Shown: positions 10,508 through 25,654 of the stretch, one piece after another
Position numbering within the stretch: the first letter of the stretch is position 1
How the letters are laid out: the number at the start of each line of letters is the position of its first letter
Assembly: GCA_022264855.1 (NCBI GenBank)
Contig: JABYQU010000028.1
Coordinates: 62,001 to 126,000, forward strand
DNA: 64,000 bases
Direction: 5' to 3'
Origin: Lenzites betulinus
Taxonomy: Eukaryota; Basidiomycota; Agaricomycetes; Polyporales; Polyporaceae
The notes under the pieces: model-generated
What the model was told of the DNA's origin: nothing
What the model saw: only the letters and a program-made list of their open reading frames with translations
The model's database searches: none
Translations under genes and position numbers: made by a program

Positions 10508-11913
10508 TCACACCTTCGCGAGCTCCACCAGGTCGACGGGCGCGCCGGCGCTGTTGAGCGCCGCTTGGATGAACGCGACGTCGATGAGCGTGCTGCGCGG
10601 CGCGTCCACGCCGTCGTCGTCCCCGTCCGTCGCGCGCAGGAAGCCCGCGATCTCGCGCTCGATGCCGACCTCGCGCTCCTCGTGCACCTCCTCCGCCTCG
10701 CCCGTCGGCTTCCCGTGCGCGTCGCGCGTGACGGTGCGCACGGCGATGCGCATCACGCCGTCCGCGCGCGTGATCTCGAGCCAGCCATCCGTGCCGGTGA
10801 CGGTGAGGTTGTTGCCGGCGAGCGCGGCGCGCGACGCGGTGGGCGCGCCCCACGAGAGCTCGACGAGCCCGTGCGAGCCGTCCGCGTTCTGCACGATCGC
10901 GTTGATCGTGTCGTGCGGGGGCAGGATGTCCTTGGCGAGCGAGGCGAAGGCGGACACCGTCTTGAGCGCGCTCGGGAGCACCATGCGCAGCGAGGCGACC
11001 GTGTGCTGCAGCGCGTCTCGCGCGGTTAGCGTGGACGCGATAGGGGAGGCCGTCTGCGAACGGTACTTACGACGCCGCCATCGAGCTGTGGACGCACGCG
11101 GAGGGAAAGAGACGCAGCGGGAACGACCGGTGAGGACTACTTCGAAGCCGTCTGCCAGGGGAGCAATTGACGTACCAGGAAACCACCTTGATACTACAGG
11201 AGCCCATCGACGCACAGAAGACAATCAATTCGTTCGGTGCGTGCACATGCTGCAGCGGACGCTGCTCACCTGCGGCACGGTGCGCCAGGGCGTGTTGTAC
11301 CACTTCGAGGTCTCGTCGACGTAGTTCACGACGCGGGCATTGTAGAAGGCGACCTTCCCGATCTTCCCGTCTTCGATGACGCGCCGTGCGACGCGGTAGC
11401 CGGGCTCGGCTTCGAAATTCTCCGCGACGCGCCAGACGAGGCCCCGGGGCTTGTGCTTTGCTTCGTACTCCTTGATCAGGGCGCGTCCTTGGCTGACGTT
11501 GGGCGCGACGGGCTTCTCGCTCAGGACGTGCTTGCCGGCGGCGAGGGCCTTGAGGATAATGGCGGGCTGGACGGTGATCGGCAGCACGACGATAACCGCG
11601 TCGATGTCGGGGCGGGCGAGGAGGACGTCGAGGGACGCGGCGGGGTCCTCGTCGTGGTACACGTCGAGCGCGTGCGCGAGCTTGAGGATCGCCTGGGCGT
11701 CGCGCGCGAACCCCGCCGCGCTCTTGTTCGAGCGCGAGTAGACGGCCTTGAGCTGGACGGCGTCGCCCAGGGCCGCGATGGCTGGGAGATGAGCTGATGC
11801 GTACAAGATTGAGGGTGAATCTGCGGAGGTATGTCGATGGTAAGGAGGCGCGAAAGCGTACCCTCTGTGGCGAATATGCCTGATCCCAGGATGGCGATTT
11901 GTTTAGCGGGCAT
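10508..11913 (-). CDS. Gfo/Idh/MocA-family NAD(P)-dependent oxidoreductase
   Basis: Five exons (11862-11913, 11270-11820, 11176-11193, 11071-11085, 10508-11005) give 377 aa, phases all closing. The N terminus is a Rossmann fold (AILGSGIFATE, a GxGxxA-type loop). The family hallmark follows as SEKPVAPN, with the Lys that contacts the cofactor, and then the GGFL-LDGGVH motif, whose His is usually catalytic. This last motif is assembled from two micro-exons of 18 and 15 nt. In overall arrangement the protein resembles the yeast YMR315W group of NADPH-linked dehydrogenases. No signal peptide, so cytosolic. Upstream lies an array of GGTGAATTA repeats that may belong to its promoter. The family is certain; the substrate is unknown. 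Confidence 0.93.
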
Positions 11914-13227
11914 GTTGCGTGGGTTGAATGGGTGAGTGGTGTCCTCCGAACGCGATATTACTCCCTTGTTTATATGGCTATCGAGAATCGAGGATAGGGC
12001 ACGGTGAATTAGGATCTGGGAACTAATTCACCCTAGACCTCCTAATTCGCAGTGAATATTTCAATCTCGGAACCCCGGCATTCGAATATTCACCTATATG
12101 TCGGTGAATTACATAAACAGTGAGTTACGGTGAGAACGGGTGAATTACGACGTGACTTACCCCATTTGCTCCAACACTAGGCTAGCTGAGAAGGGTGTCT
12201 AGTACTCGTGGTCGACGCGGTACCACCGAGGTTCTTCGCCACGCCCTACGCCGAACTAGAAGTTGCCTGCTCAGCCAAGACCTCAGCGTCGTCCGCCGAG
12301 GCCACTGGTATACTTGAAGCTCACGACCGGCGGTTGGTCGTGGACGAGTCACACTCACTCACCCAGCGCTTTTGGAGGCTTTTGGGCCTATCGAGATACA
12401 CATGAAAACTTATGATGAATTACCCTGGTAGATTAGCTCGAACTAATCGCACATGCCGTACTAATCATTATATGGGACGCCGGAGAAGGGGCAGGAAGGG
12501 GCACGCGCGGAGAAATGTCGGGGGCCGCCGAGGGGGTGACCTGGAGCGCGAACCACTCGCGAGCCGCCTCGCTCTTCCGGCCTTGGCGATAGCTCTCTTT
12601 GAACGGCATTCAACGCCTCCTGCGCCCGCCGCGCTTCAATGCAGTTACATTGAACCGGAACGGCGGTCTGCTGAGCGTTGCAGCCGCAGCCACACCCGGG
12701 GCATGGGCGCCTGGACGGCGGAGAGCGCGGTTAGACACCGTGACACGCACCTCGTCGCACCCAGGTCCGTCTCCCCGCGCCCGTTTCTGAGGTGAATAAC
12801 ATGGCACCTGCAGGTTGTGTGCGATTGCGACAGCCCGCGCTGCTCGACGCACGGGACTGCCCCGGAGTAACCAGGGATTTCAAAAAGACAATCTGGGGCA
12901 GCAAGTGCATTGCCGCCTCCGCTGATGCACGCTCGCAGCGCAGGCACATGCAGCGCCGCCGGAGAAGCGAGCGACGTTCGCGAGGAAGATTCGGACAGGG
13001 GGAGGCGGCGCACACCGTGTTTTCCACGGCGGACTGGCGAAGGGCTCGGAGTCGCCGCGCCTGCGTGCGCCTGCATCGAGTTCCCCTCCGGACTATCCTC
13101 GGCCGTCCGTTGTCGGATGTGCCGTTCCAAGCCTCTGAGATGATATCGGCATTCGTGCCTCCCCGCACTTTAAGAGCAAACATGTTCGCAGCCCTCCTCC
13201 GTATTTCCCCTACCCCCGCCTCCCGCC
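11914..13227. other. intergenic between divergent genes, with a repeat array
   Basis: Apart from the GGTGAATTA array (separate entry) I see no gene. The GC-rich part from 12480 on carries chance frames on both strands. It separates the oxidoreductase (minus) from the beta-glucosidase (plus). Confidence 0.4.
12003..12147. repeat. GGTGAATTA direct and inverted repeat array
   Basis: GGTGAATTA occurs exactly at 12003, 12103 and 12139, and its reverse complement TAATTCACC at 12024. Degenerate copies lie between (TAATTCGCAGTGAATA at 12043, GAATATTCACC at 12084). The first two exact copies form a perfect 10-bp inverted repeat (GGTGAATTAG / CTAATTCACC) around a 10-nt loop. The block is AT-rich within a GC-rich genome and begins 90 bp upstream of the oxidoreductase start. 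It could be a cluster of regulator sites or the decayed end of a small inverted-repeat element. Confidence 0.6.
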
Positions 13228-16211
<2,984 letters not shown>

Positions 16212-16558
16212 ACGTAGACGACATGGACAATGTCCGCATTGCATTACAGCCGCCGGCGTATCACCCTCCCCTCCCCTTCATATCCGTTTTCTCGTCCAGT
16301 ATGCGCCCGTTGGACGTGTCACACATCACCGACATGACTTTCCCGCACACCACGTGCCTTTCCGTCAGTTCTCCTTCAGCCAATACCGTACTCTGTAGTA
16401 TGCAGCTATTCGACCGCGCATGTTTCTGTACAGTGTACTTATAGCCGTGTCCAGTGTCTATCGTCCCCATGTTATTTATGCATCTCTTTCTCCCTCTCTA
16501 CATGTTCCTCAGGAAGTCGGAGGCTGCGCAGCGCTCACCGACGCCCGATTCAAAAACT
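16212..16558. other. 3' region of the GH1 gene
   Basis: Pyrimidine-rich DNA with no gene. The run CAAAAAC at 16551-16557 reads as a T5 RNA polymerase III stop for the tRNA on the minus strand. Confidence 0.5.
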
Positions 16559-16632
16559 CTGCCCCAGTGAGGCTCGAACTCACGACCTTCCGATTAACAG
16601 TCGGACGCTGTAACCAACTCAGCCATGGGGCA
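16559..16632 (-). tRNA. tRNA-Asn (GTT)
   Basis: Reading the minus strand, the cloverleaf closes fully. The acceptor is TGCCCCA/TGGGGCA, the D stem GCTG/CAGC, the anticodon stem TCCGA/TCGGA around loop CTGTTAA, and the T stem GTGAG/CTCAC around TTCGAGC. The anticodon is GTT and the discriminator base is G, as usual for Asn. There is no intron. A T5 run follows for polymerase III termination. It lies between the GH1 and ERT1-like genes. Confidence 0.97.
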
Positions 16633-16775
16633 TAGCGTGCTTTCTGGCAAATAATACATAGCAGCGCTACGGAGCATTAGTCCTAGAGAAGCTTAAAATA
16701 GCTAGAAGTACTCAGAAAGCAAGTACTTAAAGTTACACCTTGATTTCCTCCCCGACCCCGCCCGACGTCTGCGCC

Positions 16776-19341
16776 ATGGAGAGCTTTGCGACAGACCCGG
16801 CCCAATCCGATCCTCTCACTCATGATCACATCTCAGCCGACCTCTCTCGCCAACAAAGCGTCGAGGTCTCTGCCAGTGCTGCCGGTGACCACGACACCGA
16901 CGACGGCTCCGGCAAGAAGAAGAAGGGGTCAAAACGGAGGAAAGTAAACCATGCTTGCCTCTACTGCCGCCGTAGCCATATGACTTGCGACGAGGGTCGC
17001 CCCTGTCAACGCTGGTACGTGCTCTTTCACTTACCTGATATGTAATGAGCCCCTCACGATCACTGCAGTATCAAACGTGAGATAGGACACCTCTGCCACG
17101 ACGAACGGAGAAGTTCGGGTAAGGAGAAGGCACCCGCCACCACACCTTCCTCAATTGCAAACCAACCTATCGATGTCGCGAGAGGCCTCCCTGGCAAGTT
17201 GCTTCCTCCCCACGAGCACCCCTAAGCGACCGTTCGGTTGACCCACTTGCGATACTTCTGGTCGCCCTCTAGCTGGACAATACGCTCCCGTTCAGGTCGC
17301 CTCACCGATGAACACATCATGGCCCGGCATGGGCATGAGCATGGCCCAGGGAGGCTTCATGTACCCCCCAGAAACTCTCAGCAACGAGTTCTCAGTTCTC
17401 TCGTGAGTGCGCTCGTATGTTATGTTTTCTGTGAATCATTCTGCACTTGGGAGTGTCTGGGTATCGTCCCCCGCACCATCACGTCATCGGTGATGCAAGT
17501 GAGACTTGTCATCGAAATGTTGTGCGCTGCCTTGCCCGCTCACACTGTCACCTTCATCCCATCCCGGTGGAACTGCAGTCTTCCTTGCATCACGAGTAAC
17601 ATGATCGTGTTTCATGCCATCCCAGCCGTATACACCACGGGCAGCACCGTACATAGTCCACCGAAGAGTGCGGACATAGTTATACTACGACATGCTTCGC
17701 CCGTGTCCTGCGGGGTGTCGTTATGAATCGCCGTATTCCTTTCCACAATGGACATCGAAAATATCCGTGAATGCTACGAAACTATCTCTGCGCAAACGAC
17801 GCGCGTTTGGCCAAATCTCCTCCAGAATAGGCGGCGGGACCAAACAAGTCCAACGATTCTTTGATAGATGTGGAATAAAGCTTTAGGTGGCTAGCAATCC
17901 GGACAGCGATGTAACAGCAAGACAGCAAGCGCGCTAGTGTGGCACGCCGAGCTCTACTAGTGGCGCTTCAAGTCTGTCTCCTATTCAGGAGTTGATCTTA
18001 TTCTTCACCCATGTCGAGCTATAACCGTATGCCATTGCTCGTCTTGTTTCATTCATATTGCTTTCGTACTATTGGTCTGTGAGTATGGCATTGACGTCGC
18101 TATCATTGATTGCAGGGATTTCCTAGAGTCTTTGGACGATGGCTCCTTCTTCAGTCAGCCTCCGGCCGTCGCGCCGACACTCATGTCCAGCCCAAATTAC
18201 GCCAATGCAGTTTCCTTGGGCGTCGACAACCCCTATATTACTCAGCCTTCCGACATACCTGCTCCCACCTCAACGGCCCAAATCGCTTCCGCCCAGGCCC
18301 AGGAACAAGACAGACCGACGGATGAGCCCGCGCCCATCGTCCTGGCTGCGCCGTCCAAGACGGAGCGGTTTTTCCTCACTGCAGCCGATCAGGCGTCAGG
18401 CTCCCGTAATGAGCGATTAAACATGGTCATTCGGAGCAAGTACGAGGCCGGCCTGCTCAAGCCGTATAATTATGTCAAGGGGTACGCGCGATTGTCACGC
18501 TGGATGGACAGAAAGTACGTCCCCGCCTCACGTCTCGAGTACCACCGCGTCCTGAACGCTTCAACGTGGTCAGTGTGTCTCAGGAGTCGAAGCAGAAAAT
18601 TCTTCAGCCCCTTTCTGTCCTGCGGCCAAAGTTCAGAGTGAGCCCCTGATCACCACTGGTGGATGCTTCTAACCGTTTGCTTCAGGCTATCGCCCAATCT
18701 GAGTCGCTGACTGACATAGTACGCATGTGCGCTGCGAGCGTTGGTGCCGCGGCCCGCTGACTGTCTTTTAGGATCTGGTCTTTATAGAAGAGGCGTTCGA
18801 GCGCCTCCTCCTCGATTACGATCGCGTGTTCTCCGCAATGGCTATACCGGCGTGTTTATGGCGCCGTACCGGGGAAATATACAAGGGCAACAGGGAGTTC
18901 GCGGAGCTTGTTGGCGTCGACGGCTACATGCTGAGAGACGTACGTCCAGGCGCAGTCATATGAGCGTTTATAGGGTGGCTAACGGCCTCGCTACACAGGG
19001 ACGACTGTGCATATACGAGCTCATGGCGGAGGACTCCGCAGTCAACTACTGGGAGGTGAGTTTACCGCGTTCTGTTCCCGGCGCAGCCCTCATGAGACCG
19101 TGACGCGCAGAAATACGGCAACGTTGCGTTCGACTCGACGCAGAAGGCAGTGCTCACGTCCTGCGTGCTTCGGTACAAGCCGTCATTGCCCGCGTCTGGT
19201 GCGGTCACCCCAGCACGCGGCAAAGACTCGCAACCGCCCCCAGACGAGGAGGGGTTCATCAGCTGTTGCTTCTCGTTCACCATCCGCCGCGACCCGTACG
19301 GCATCCCGACGCTCATCGTGGGCAACTTCATCAAGTGCTAG
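16776..19341 (+). CDS. ERT1: Zn2Cys6 transcription activator of gluconeogenesis, ERT1/AcuK-like
   Basis: ERT1/AcuK proteins bind DNA through an N-terminal zinc cluster and regulate gluconeogenic and ethanol/acetate genes. Exons: 16776-17014, 17069-17118, 17273-17402, 18116-18514, 18574-18637, 18686-18718, 18772-18939, 18999-19055, 19111-19341, about 456 aa with phases closing. Seen directly: a basic stretch KKKKGSKRRKVNHA, then CLYCRRSHMTCDEGRPCQRC, with all six cysteines (61, 64, 71, 77, 80, 89). The middle has FMYPPETLSNEFSVLS joined to DFLESLDDGSFF. The PAS-like C terminus has GEIYKGNREFAELVGVDGYM and ends VGNFIKC. The join between exons 2 and 3 is uncertain, because the stretch after 17118 also looks coding. 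Intron 17403-18115 is 713 bp, more than ten times the local norm. An earlier in-frame ATG at 16740 is possible. Confidence 0.93.
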
Positions 19342-20085
19342 CCGTCCCGCCAGGGGTTTATCTTTGTCTTAGTATTCCGTTGGTTGACTAATGTACAAAT
19401 TACACCGTAGATATCTCCTGGTCGCCTTATGCGAATCGAAAGGCGTTGTTCAGTCTGTGATGTGATTCGTGTATGTCTGACGTAGCGGTGGTTCCATGCC
19501 AATTGCCAACGCCATGTACGGAGCCGATGGTCGACGACGTCGGTCACCCGGACGAACATGAGCTTGGCGTAGTATCCCCTAAGCAGACGTACCAATGTGC
19601 AAGCACAGGACAGCTTGGCGTGTGATCCAGCGCTACGCCGTTGCGCACTGCTACCGTTTTGCTCGCGCGCGCCGGCCATGTAGCTTGACAAGCTAAGCTT
19701 GTGGTTGTCAGTGTCCTGGCTTCTCAACCACCACGCGCAAACTATGCTGCCTTCCGACCGACCGCCACGGCGTTTCTGCGGCATTGCGGTATTTTTCGTG
19801 CCGAAAGTACTCAACGTGTGCAGTAGGAGCAGTCTGCTGCTCCTTGCTCCGGACGCCCATCACACTTTGTCTCCACCGCTTTTCGACATCGCCGAACGCT
19901 CTCTGCGCCGCTTGCGCATGTTGTCCACCATGAGAATCTGAATAGCCTCCGTTTGAAACAAGCCACCCGGCCCCGGACTGACTAGACCGACGTACGCTAG
20001 TGCCTATCAACTCGATATTAAAACACCGTCACTCGCTTGCTCGCCCATGAATCTCTCTCGCCCTTCCTAGACACTATCGCTAGAC
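19342..20085. other. intergenic
   Basis: Terminator side of the ERT1-like gene and promoter side of phospholipase C. No exon chain or repeat seen. Confidence 0.4.
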
Positions 20086-23000
20086 ATGCCCGAACCATCC
20101 CGCGGACTGCACCGCGCAGCGGGCCTCCTCACCACCAAGGGCGAGCCGGTGCCGGCGATAGCGGAGACCAGCCTCGCCTCCGACCCGACGATCGACCACG
20201 GGGCGCTGCGGAGAAGGAGGACGGACGGCGGGGGCATTGGGGGGTCTATTAAACGGACACTGAGCCAGGTGCGCGATGCGGGGTCCAACGTCGCGCGCAG
20301 AGCGAGCTTCAAACGACGCCCGCCCACGACGCCGTCGTCCCCACCCGTGCTCAGCTCGTCCCTCTCCGAGCCGCTCCCCGAGTCGTCCTCTGACGCATCC
20401 TCGACAACGCTCACCACGTCCTTCACGCTCTCGCCAGTGGTGTGGGTCAAGCGGAGGCAGAGCCACCGCCGCGCGCAGAGTGAGGTGCTCCCCACGCGAC
20501 CCTGCGTGCACCACGTCCAGGACCAGAGCGCCGACTCTCCCTTCCTTTCCCCACCACCCACCCCCCTCGTCAGGATGGCCTCTCTGCCCGAGTCGCCCGA
20601 ACAACACGCACATCCGGCACCCGCGCCCGTCTCGCCCATTGCGCAGCCGTCGTCCCCATCGGATGCGACGGTACCTCAGCTGCTCCAGGCCGGCGTGCCG
20701 ATGATCAAGGTCTCTGCTAAGAAGCAGAAACGGTACCTGTTCAGACTCGACCCGGACCAGGGACAGATCCTATGGTACTCAAAGAAGCTGCGTGTCAGTG
20801 CGTATCCCATTCCATTTGGTGTACCTCGGCCACCGCTCATCGGGCGCTTCCTGCAGTTCCGATAGAGAACATCAAGGAGCTGCGCGAAGGGATCGACGCG
20901 CGATACTACCGCGAGCAGTTCCAGCTCGCGCAAGAGTACGAAGACCGGTGGCTCACGATCGTCTATGTCCTCGATGGCGGGTACAAGACGCTGCACCTGA
21001 TCGCCGCGACGCGCGAAATATTCCAGATGTGGGACGTCACTCTCCACCGGCTGTACGCTATACGCCAGCAGCTGATGAGTGGGCTCGTGAGCGCCGACAT
21101 GAAACAGGCGGTCTGGGAGAAGCAGTTTTGGAAAGGCGCAGACGAGGAGCACGACCAACGGCTTGACTTCGATGACGTCGAGCGACTGTGCCGGCGTCTG
21201 AACATCAATCCCTCGCGGGAAGATCTAGTCAGGCGGTTCAAGGTCCGTTGACGCACCCGTATACAAGGTTCTTACTGACAGTTCGGAACAGCAAGCTGAC
21301 ATTAAGAGCCGGGGCTATCTGGACTTTGCGGACTTCAAGCGCTTCGTAAAGTCCTTGAAGGCGCGCCCCGAGCTTGATAGGCTGTACAAGAAGCTCGTAA
21401 ATGGGGCCGAGGGATTGACCTTCACCGCTTTTGAACATTTCATGCAGACGTCGCAGAAGGTAGGAGTCCCTTTTCGCAACATGCAACGTTTCTAAACATG
21501 GCAGCAGTCTTCACTGAGCAGAATCGAGCTTGAACATATCTTCTCGCGCTACGCGACGTTCCCCAACAGTGGAAAGGCCCCGGGTTCGCCTCCGCAGACA
21601 TCTCTGGACTTGGCCATGCATTCGTTCTCTGTATCGCAGGAAGCGGACTCGCAATTGCCCCACCCCCCTGCAACTTATTCACCACCCGGGACGGCCACGA
21701 CGGCGTCCAGCGCATCTACCCCATCCGTGGACGATGCCGCCATGACACTCAGTGGCTTCACAGCCTTTCTCTTGTCTGCGGACAACTCAGCATTTGCGGA
21801 CCAACATGGACGGATATACCACGACATGTCGCGTCCATTGCCCGAGTACTTCATCTCCTCCTCGCACAACACGTATCTCGTTGGGCACCAGCTAGTCGGC
21901 GAAAGTACGATCGAGGGTTACATCCGTGCATTGCTCCATTCATGTAGGAGTGTGGAGCGTAAGTTTGCTCAATCCCTCAATATGTTGTGTTGCTGACGCA
22001 GTGTAGTGGACATCTATGACGGCGACACGGAACCGGTGGTCTACCATGGACGGACGCTCACGTCCAAGGTCTCTGTGCGCGACGCGTGCTTAGCGATCAT
22101 CAAGTACGCCTTCGTCGCCTCGCCATACCCAATCATCATATCCGCCGAGATACACTGTTCAGTCCCGCAGCAAGAGCAGCTCGTCGACATCATGAAAGAG
22201 GTCTTTGGAGACGCGCTTGTATGGGCCCCCGTCGATGGACGGCCGAGAATTGATTTCCTCCCCAGTCCGGAAGATCTCAAGGGCCGGGTACTTCTCAAGG
22301 CGAAGAACTTGTACGTGGCAGAACGACAAGGCCAGGAGAAGGAGGTTGGCCTCGAGTCCGAGTCGTCTACATCAACGGACACATCGGCCTCCGACTCGGA
22401 ACTCGGCAATGAGCTCAAGCAGGAGTGGCGGAAGGCACGCCAGAACGAGGCCGAGCTCATCCGGGGTACGAGAGCATTGCTATTCTTATGATGACTCGAA
22501 GCTGAGTATGTTGCAGATCTCAAGTCTGAGTTCAAGAAGGCACGCGGTGCCCTGAACCGTGTGCGCTCTCCAGGCACCCAGAAAGCGGCTCAGCATAGTA
22601 CGCCGCAATCTCCGCCGCCCCCGCTGCCCGGACAGCCGGCGAAGCCGAAGGTCAAGATGTCGATGGCGCTCGTGTCGCTGCTCGTGTACACTGTCGGCGT
22701 TAAGTGTCGCGGCATCAACAAGAAAGAGGAGTATGCGCCGGAGCACATCTTCTCCCTGTCGGAGAACACGGCGAACAAGTTGCTGAAGCAGGGCATGATC
22801 GACCTTATCAAGCACAACCGCACGCATCTCGTCCGGACGTATCCCAAGGGTACTCGCATCGGTTCGACGAACTACGAGCCGCATCGGTATTGGTCTGCGG
22901 GCTGTCATCTGGTGGCTATAAACTGGCAGACGTTTGGTGCGTACCTGCGCATCTCAATGTGTGCTCTTATTGATGCAAAGACGAGTAGATCTTGGCTACA

Positions 23001-23662
23001 TGATCAACCACGCGATGTTCCAGCGTAACGGGCGTGCGGGCTACGTTCTAAAGCCACTCGCTCTACGCAGCGCGGATAAGCAGCTCCTCGCGAGGAAAAC
23101 GAAGCATTTCCTCAACATCACTGTGATTTCCGCGCAGCAGCTCCCGCGGCCAAAGGACTCCCAGGGACGAGAGATCATCGACAAGTCCATCATCGATCCT
23201 TTCGTCGAGGTATCAATTCACATCCCCGATTGGACGCACTCGCCCTTCCTCCCGGACAAGGCCGCAGACGTGTACTCTCCGCCGACGGCGGGGAACGTCG
23301 TGGAGGCGACATCGGCGCGCACAGTGACCTGCCGGACGGGTGTCGTGAAGAACAACGGGTTCAACCCTGTGTGGGAGCAGCAGATCTGTCTCCCGTTCGA
23401 CCTCGTTGGCGACATGAAGGACCTCGTCTTCGTCCGGTTCTCTGTGAAGCAGGAGAACAAGGAAGACGACGAGCCCCTCGCTGTGTACTGCGCCAGTCTG
23501 GGCAGCTTGAATCTTGGTACGTGCTCTCCGCAAACGTCCGAAGGAGCTGGCGCTGATGCTGATGTGCGCACAGGATACCGACACCTTCCCCTGCACGACG
23601 GCCAGCTCTCACAGTATCTCTTCTCTACGCTTTTCGTCCGGATCGACATCCAGGATGCGTAA
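20086..23662 (+). CDS. PLC1: phosphoinositide-specific phospholipase C, delta type
   Basis: The enzyme cleaves PIP2 to IP3 and diacylglycerol in a calcium-dependent way. Eight exons (20086-20797, 20857-21242, 21292-21459, 21505-21958, 22007-22465, 22517-22936, 22989-23516, 23574-23662) give 1071 aa. Order: a Ser/Pro-rich N terminus, a PH domain from about residue 210, an EF-hand region, the X domain, an acidic linker of about 130 residues, the Y domain and a C2 domain. X-domain catalytic residues are all visible by comparison with mammalian PLC-delta: His543 and Asn544 in SSSHNTYL, Glu573 and Asp575, His587 in VVYHG, and Glu621 in SAEIH. The Y domain shows YWSAGCHLVAINWQTFDLG. The C2 domain carries a roughly 40-residue insert before NNGFNPVWEQQ. 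No lesions. The symbol follows the usual fungal name. Confidence 0.97.
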
Positions 23663-24388
23663 TCGACATCGGCACCCGGATACCCACCGCCCAACTTGTC
23701 CACGGCCGACATAATGTTACCGCTATCACCATGCATTACACTCGCTCTATCTATTCTACCACTGCGCCCCCTGCTTTGTATCAGTGCACACACCCCTCTG
23801 TATAGTAGTCATGCAACTTACACGGCGCCCCATTCGCACCCATCGTATCCTCGTACCGCATATGCATGTTCCACCGTTTTATCTTACCTCGCTACATAGC
23901 TCTTGAATCTGAAGACTATATATCCCCCCGTACATCACCGGCTCTAATCGCGTCTCGGCTGTCGGATTATCACTCGAATCAGTGGTAGAATTCATTGAGT
24001 ATGAATGGCATACTGTCTGGATTGCGGATTGTCTCTTAGTAAGTTTCATCGCTATGGAGTTTTCGTTAGGATCTATAGCCCTTTGCTGGCGTGAGTGGAT
24101 GCCTCTAGGACTGGTACATTGACATTGCATCCGCTCCCTAGAACCTCCTCTACAAGTTGTACCCTTGCTCATATCAGACGTCAATTGCTGCCTGCTCGTC
24201 TATATCGGGCCATCGACGCAATCTGAGGACAGTCCTGGCGTTTGAATAATGTGAGTGTTGACGTTGATTGGCCCAGGCCACCCGGAACGTGAGCATGTGT
24301 GTGTGATAGAGACAACTAATCCTAGCGTTGTTACAAGGGTATGGTACCTGTTGCGATGGCGAGAGCGATACATAGGGGTCAAGGTCGA
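23663..24388. other. intergenic between convergent genes
   Basis: AT-richer than the surrounding genes; holds the two 3' untranslated regions and nothing else I can support. Confidence 0.4.
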
Positions 24389-25392
24389 TCAAGAGACATG
24401 GTCATAAGATGAGGAGGACGCAAAGAGAGAAAATCGAAAAACATCGTGATAAGTCAAGCCCGCGCTGCCGCGGCACCGGGGCATAAACAACGCTTCATGC
24501 GGCCTCATTTCCTTCGGTAGTCGTCGCCGTCGTCTTACTTTGGCGGAGGTGTCGGCGGGCCTGCCCATGTCCGTCAGATCCGGTGCTTGTCGGGCGGGAA
24601 ATGGCAGCTCACCGAAGAGACCGGAGCGCGGCATACCACCGTGATCGGACGGAAGCGGGGCAGATGGAGAGCCTGGGATGGGTGCGGGAGAGAGCAGAGG
24701 ATTGGCTGCAAGCAACACTCCGGAATCAGCGCGAAGTCGAGCGCGGCATGCTCGCAGGTGCACGACGTACGCTTCCACTGGGCCCACGCAGGGAGGTTCA
24801 TCGGCTCCGGCGCGGCGATGGCGGCGGGCGGCGGCGGCGGGGCCTGGATGGCCTTCGCCTTCGACTTGTGCCGCCGCTCCTCGCGCTTGTGCACCGTGCG
24901 CCACGCGGGGCGCGCGGGCATGCCGTCGTCCATGATCTCTGGAGGGGGCGGCGGGGCCGGGGAGGCAGGCGGCGGGGCATCGTCGTGCTGCGCCATTGCT
25001 CGTTAGTACATCCGCCCGGGGCCGTCGTGGTATGGCTCGCGCCCGACCCACCTTCGGAGCCCACTCTGGCGTGAACTCGCCGCCCGCGCCGTGCTTCGAC
25101 TTCACGGCCATGAGTTCTGCGATCTCACTAGGGCGCATTGAACGGACGGGGGCATCAATACTAGGCGTTCTTTGTGTGCGCAGAAAGCGGAACGCACTAT
25201 TGCAGCTGCCGCCGCTCATCTCTCAGCTTGCCGACCTCAGCGAGGAGGATGCGGACCTCGCTCGCGAGTGCCTTGCTAAAGTCATTCAGGTACCTGCGGA
25301 AGCCAGACCGCGCTCGGTGATCGTCCGTCCCGCCCACGAGCCGAGCAGGGTGCGTACTTTGGGGGTGCCCCGTAGTTTCCCTTCTGCGACAT
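24389..25392 (-). CDS. hypothetical proline-rich protein, about 246 aa
   Basis: Five exons (25358-25392, 25198-25293, 25052-25127, 24771-24987, 24389-24705) join in phase. The N-terminal half is a probable coiled coil (YLNDFSKALASEVRILLAEV, then KLRDERRQLQYEIAELMAVK), followed by a conserved-looking segment GGEFTPEWAPK. Then come proline runs (PPPASPAPPPPPEI), a basic patch HKREERRHKSKAK, and a Pro/Ser-rich C terminus. I recognise no catalytic domain; the layout suggests a scaffold or cytoskeleton-type protein, which is a guess. The 3' end is uncertain: a GTAAGA donor follows TSAK, and a last exon might replace the read-through end. It is divergent from the MYND gene, with 262 bp between start codons. 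Confidence 0.6.
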
Positions 25393-25654
25393 GTCCTGAT
25401 CGTCAGATGCAGCAGCGGGTCGTGTACACGAATGCGAGAGGGTGCGCGGAATAGGCAGGTGGATTGAGCTAGTGGAGGCGGAGGACAAGATGCGGCTTTT
25501 ACGGCCGGCGCCTATAGCTAGATGTTCACCACGGACGAACACGACCGCAGCCACGAGGCAGGCTGCAGCCTCGCCTGGCCACTCTCGACGAACGTCAAGG
25601 GGCCGCAGAAGCATCTATGATCCAAGTCTCGCTCTCATTCTCGTACGCAGATCA
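25393..25654. promoter_or_regulatory. 262-bp region between divergent start codons
   Basis: The whole space between the proline-rich gene (minus) and the MYND gene (plus), so it presumably holds both promoters. No individual element was recognised. Confidence 0.4.

Noticed and set aside
10067..11029. 320-aa open frame on the plus strand
   Set aside because: Antisense of the oxidoreductase and its 3' flank; Arg/Ala/His repeats typical of GC-rich shadow frames.
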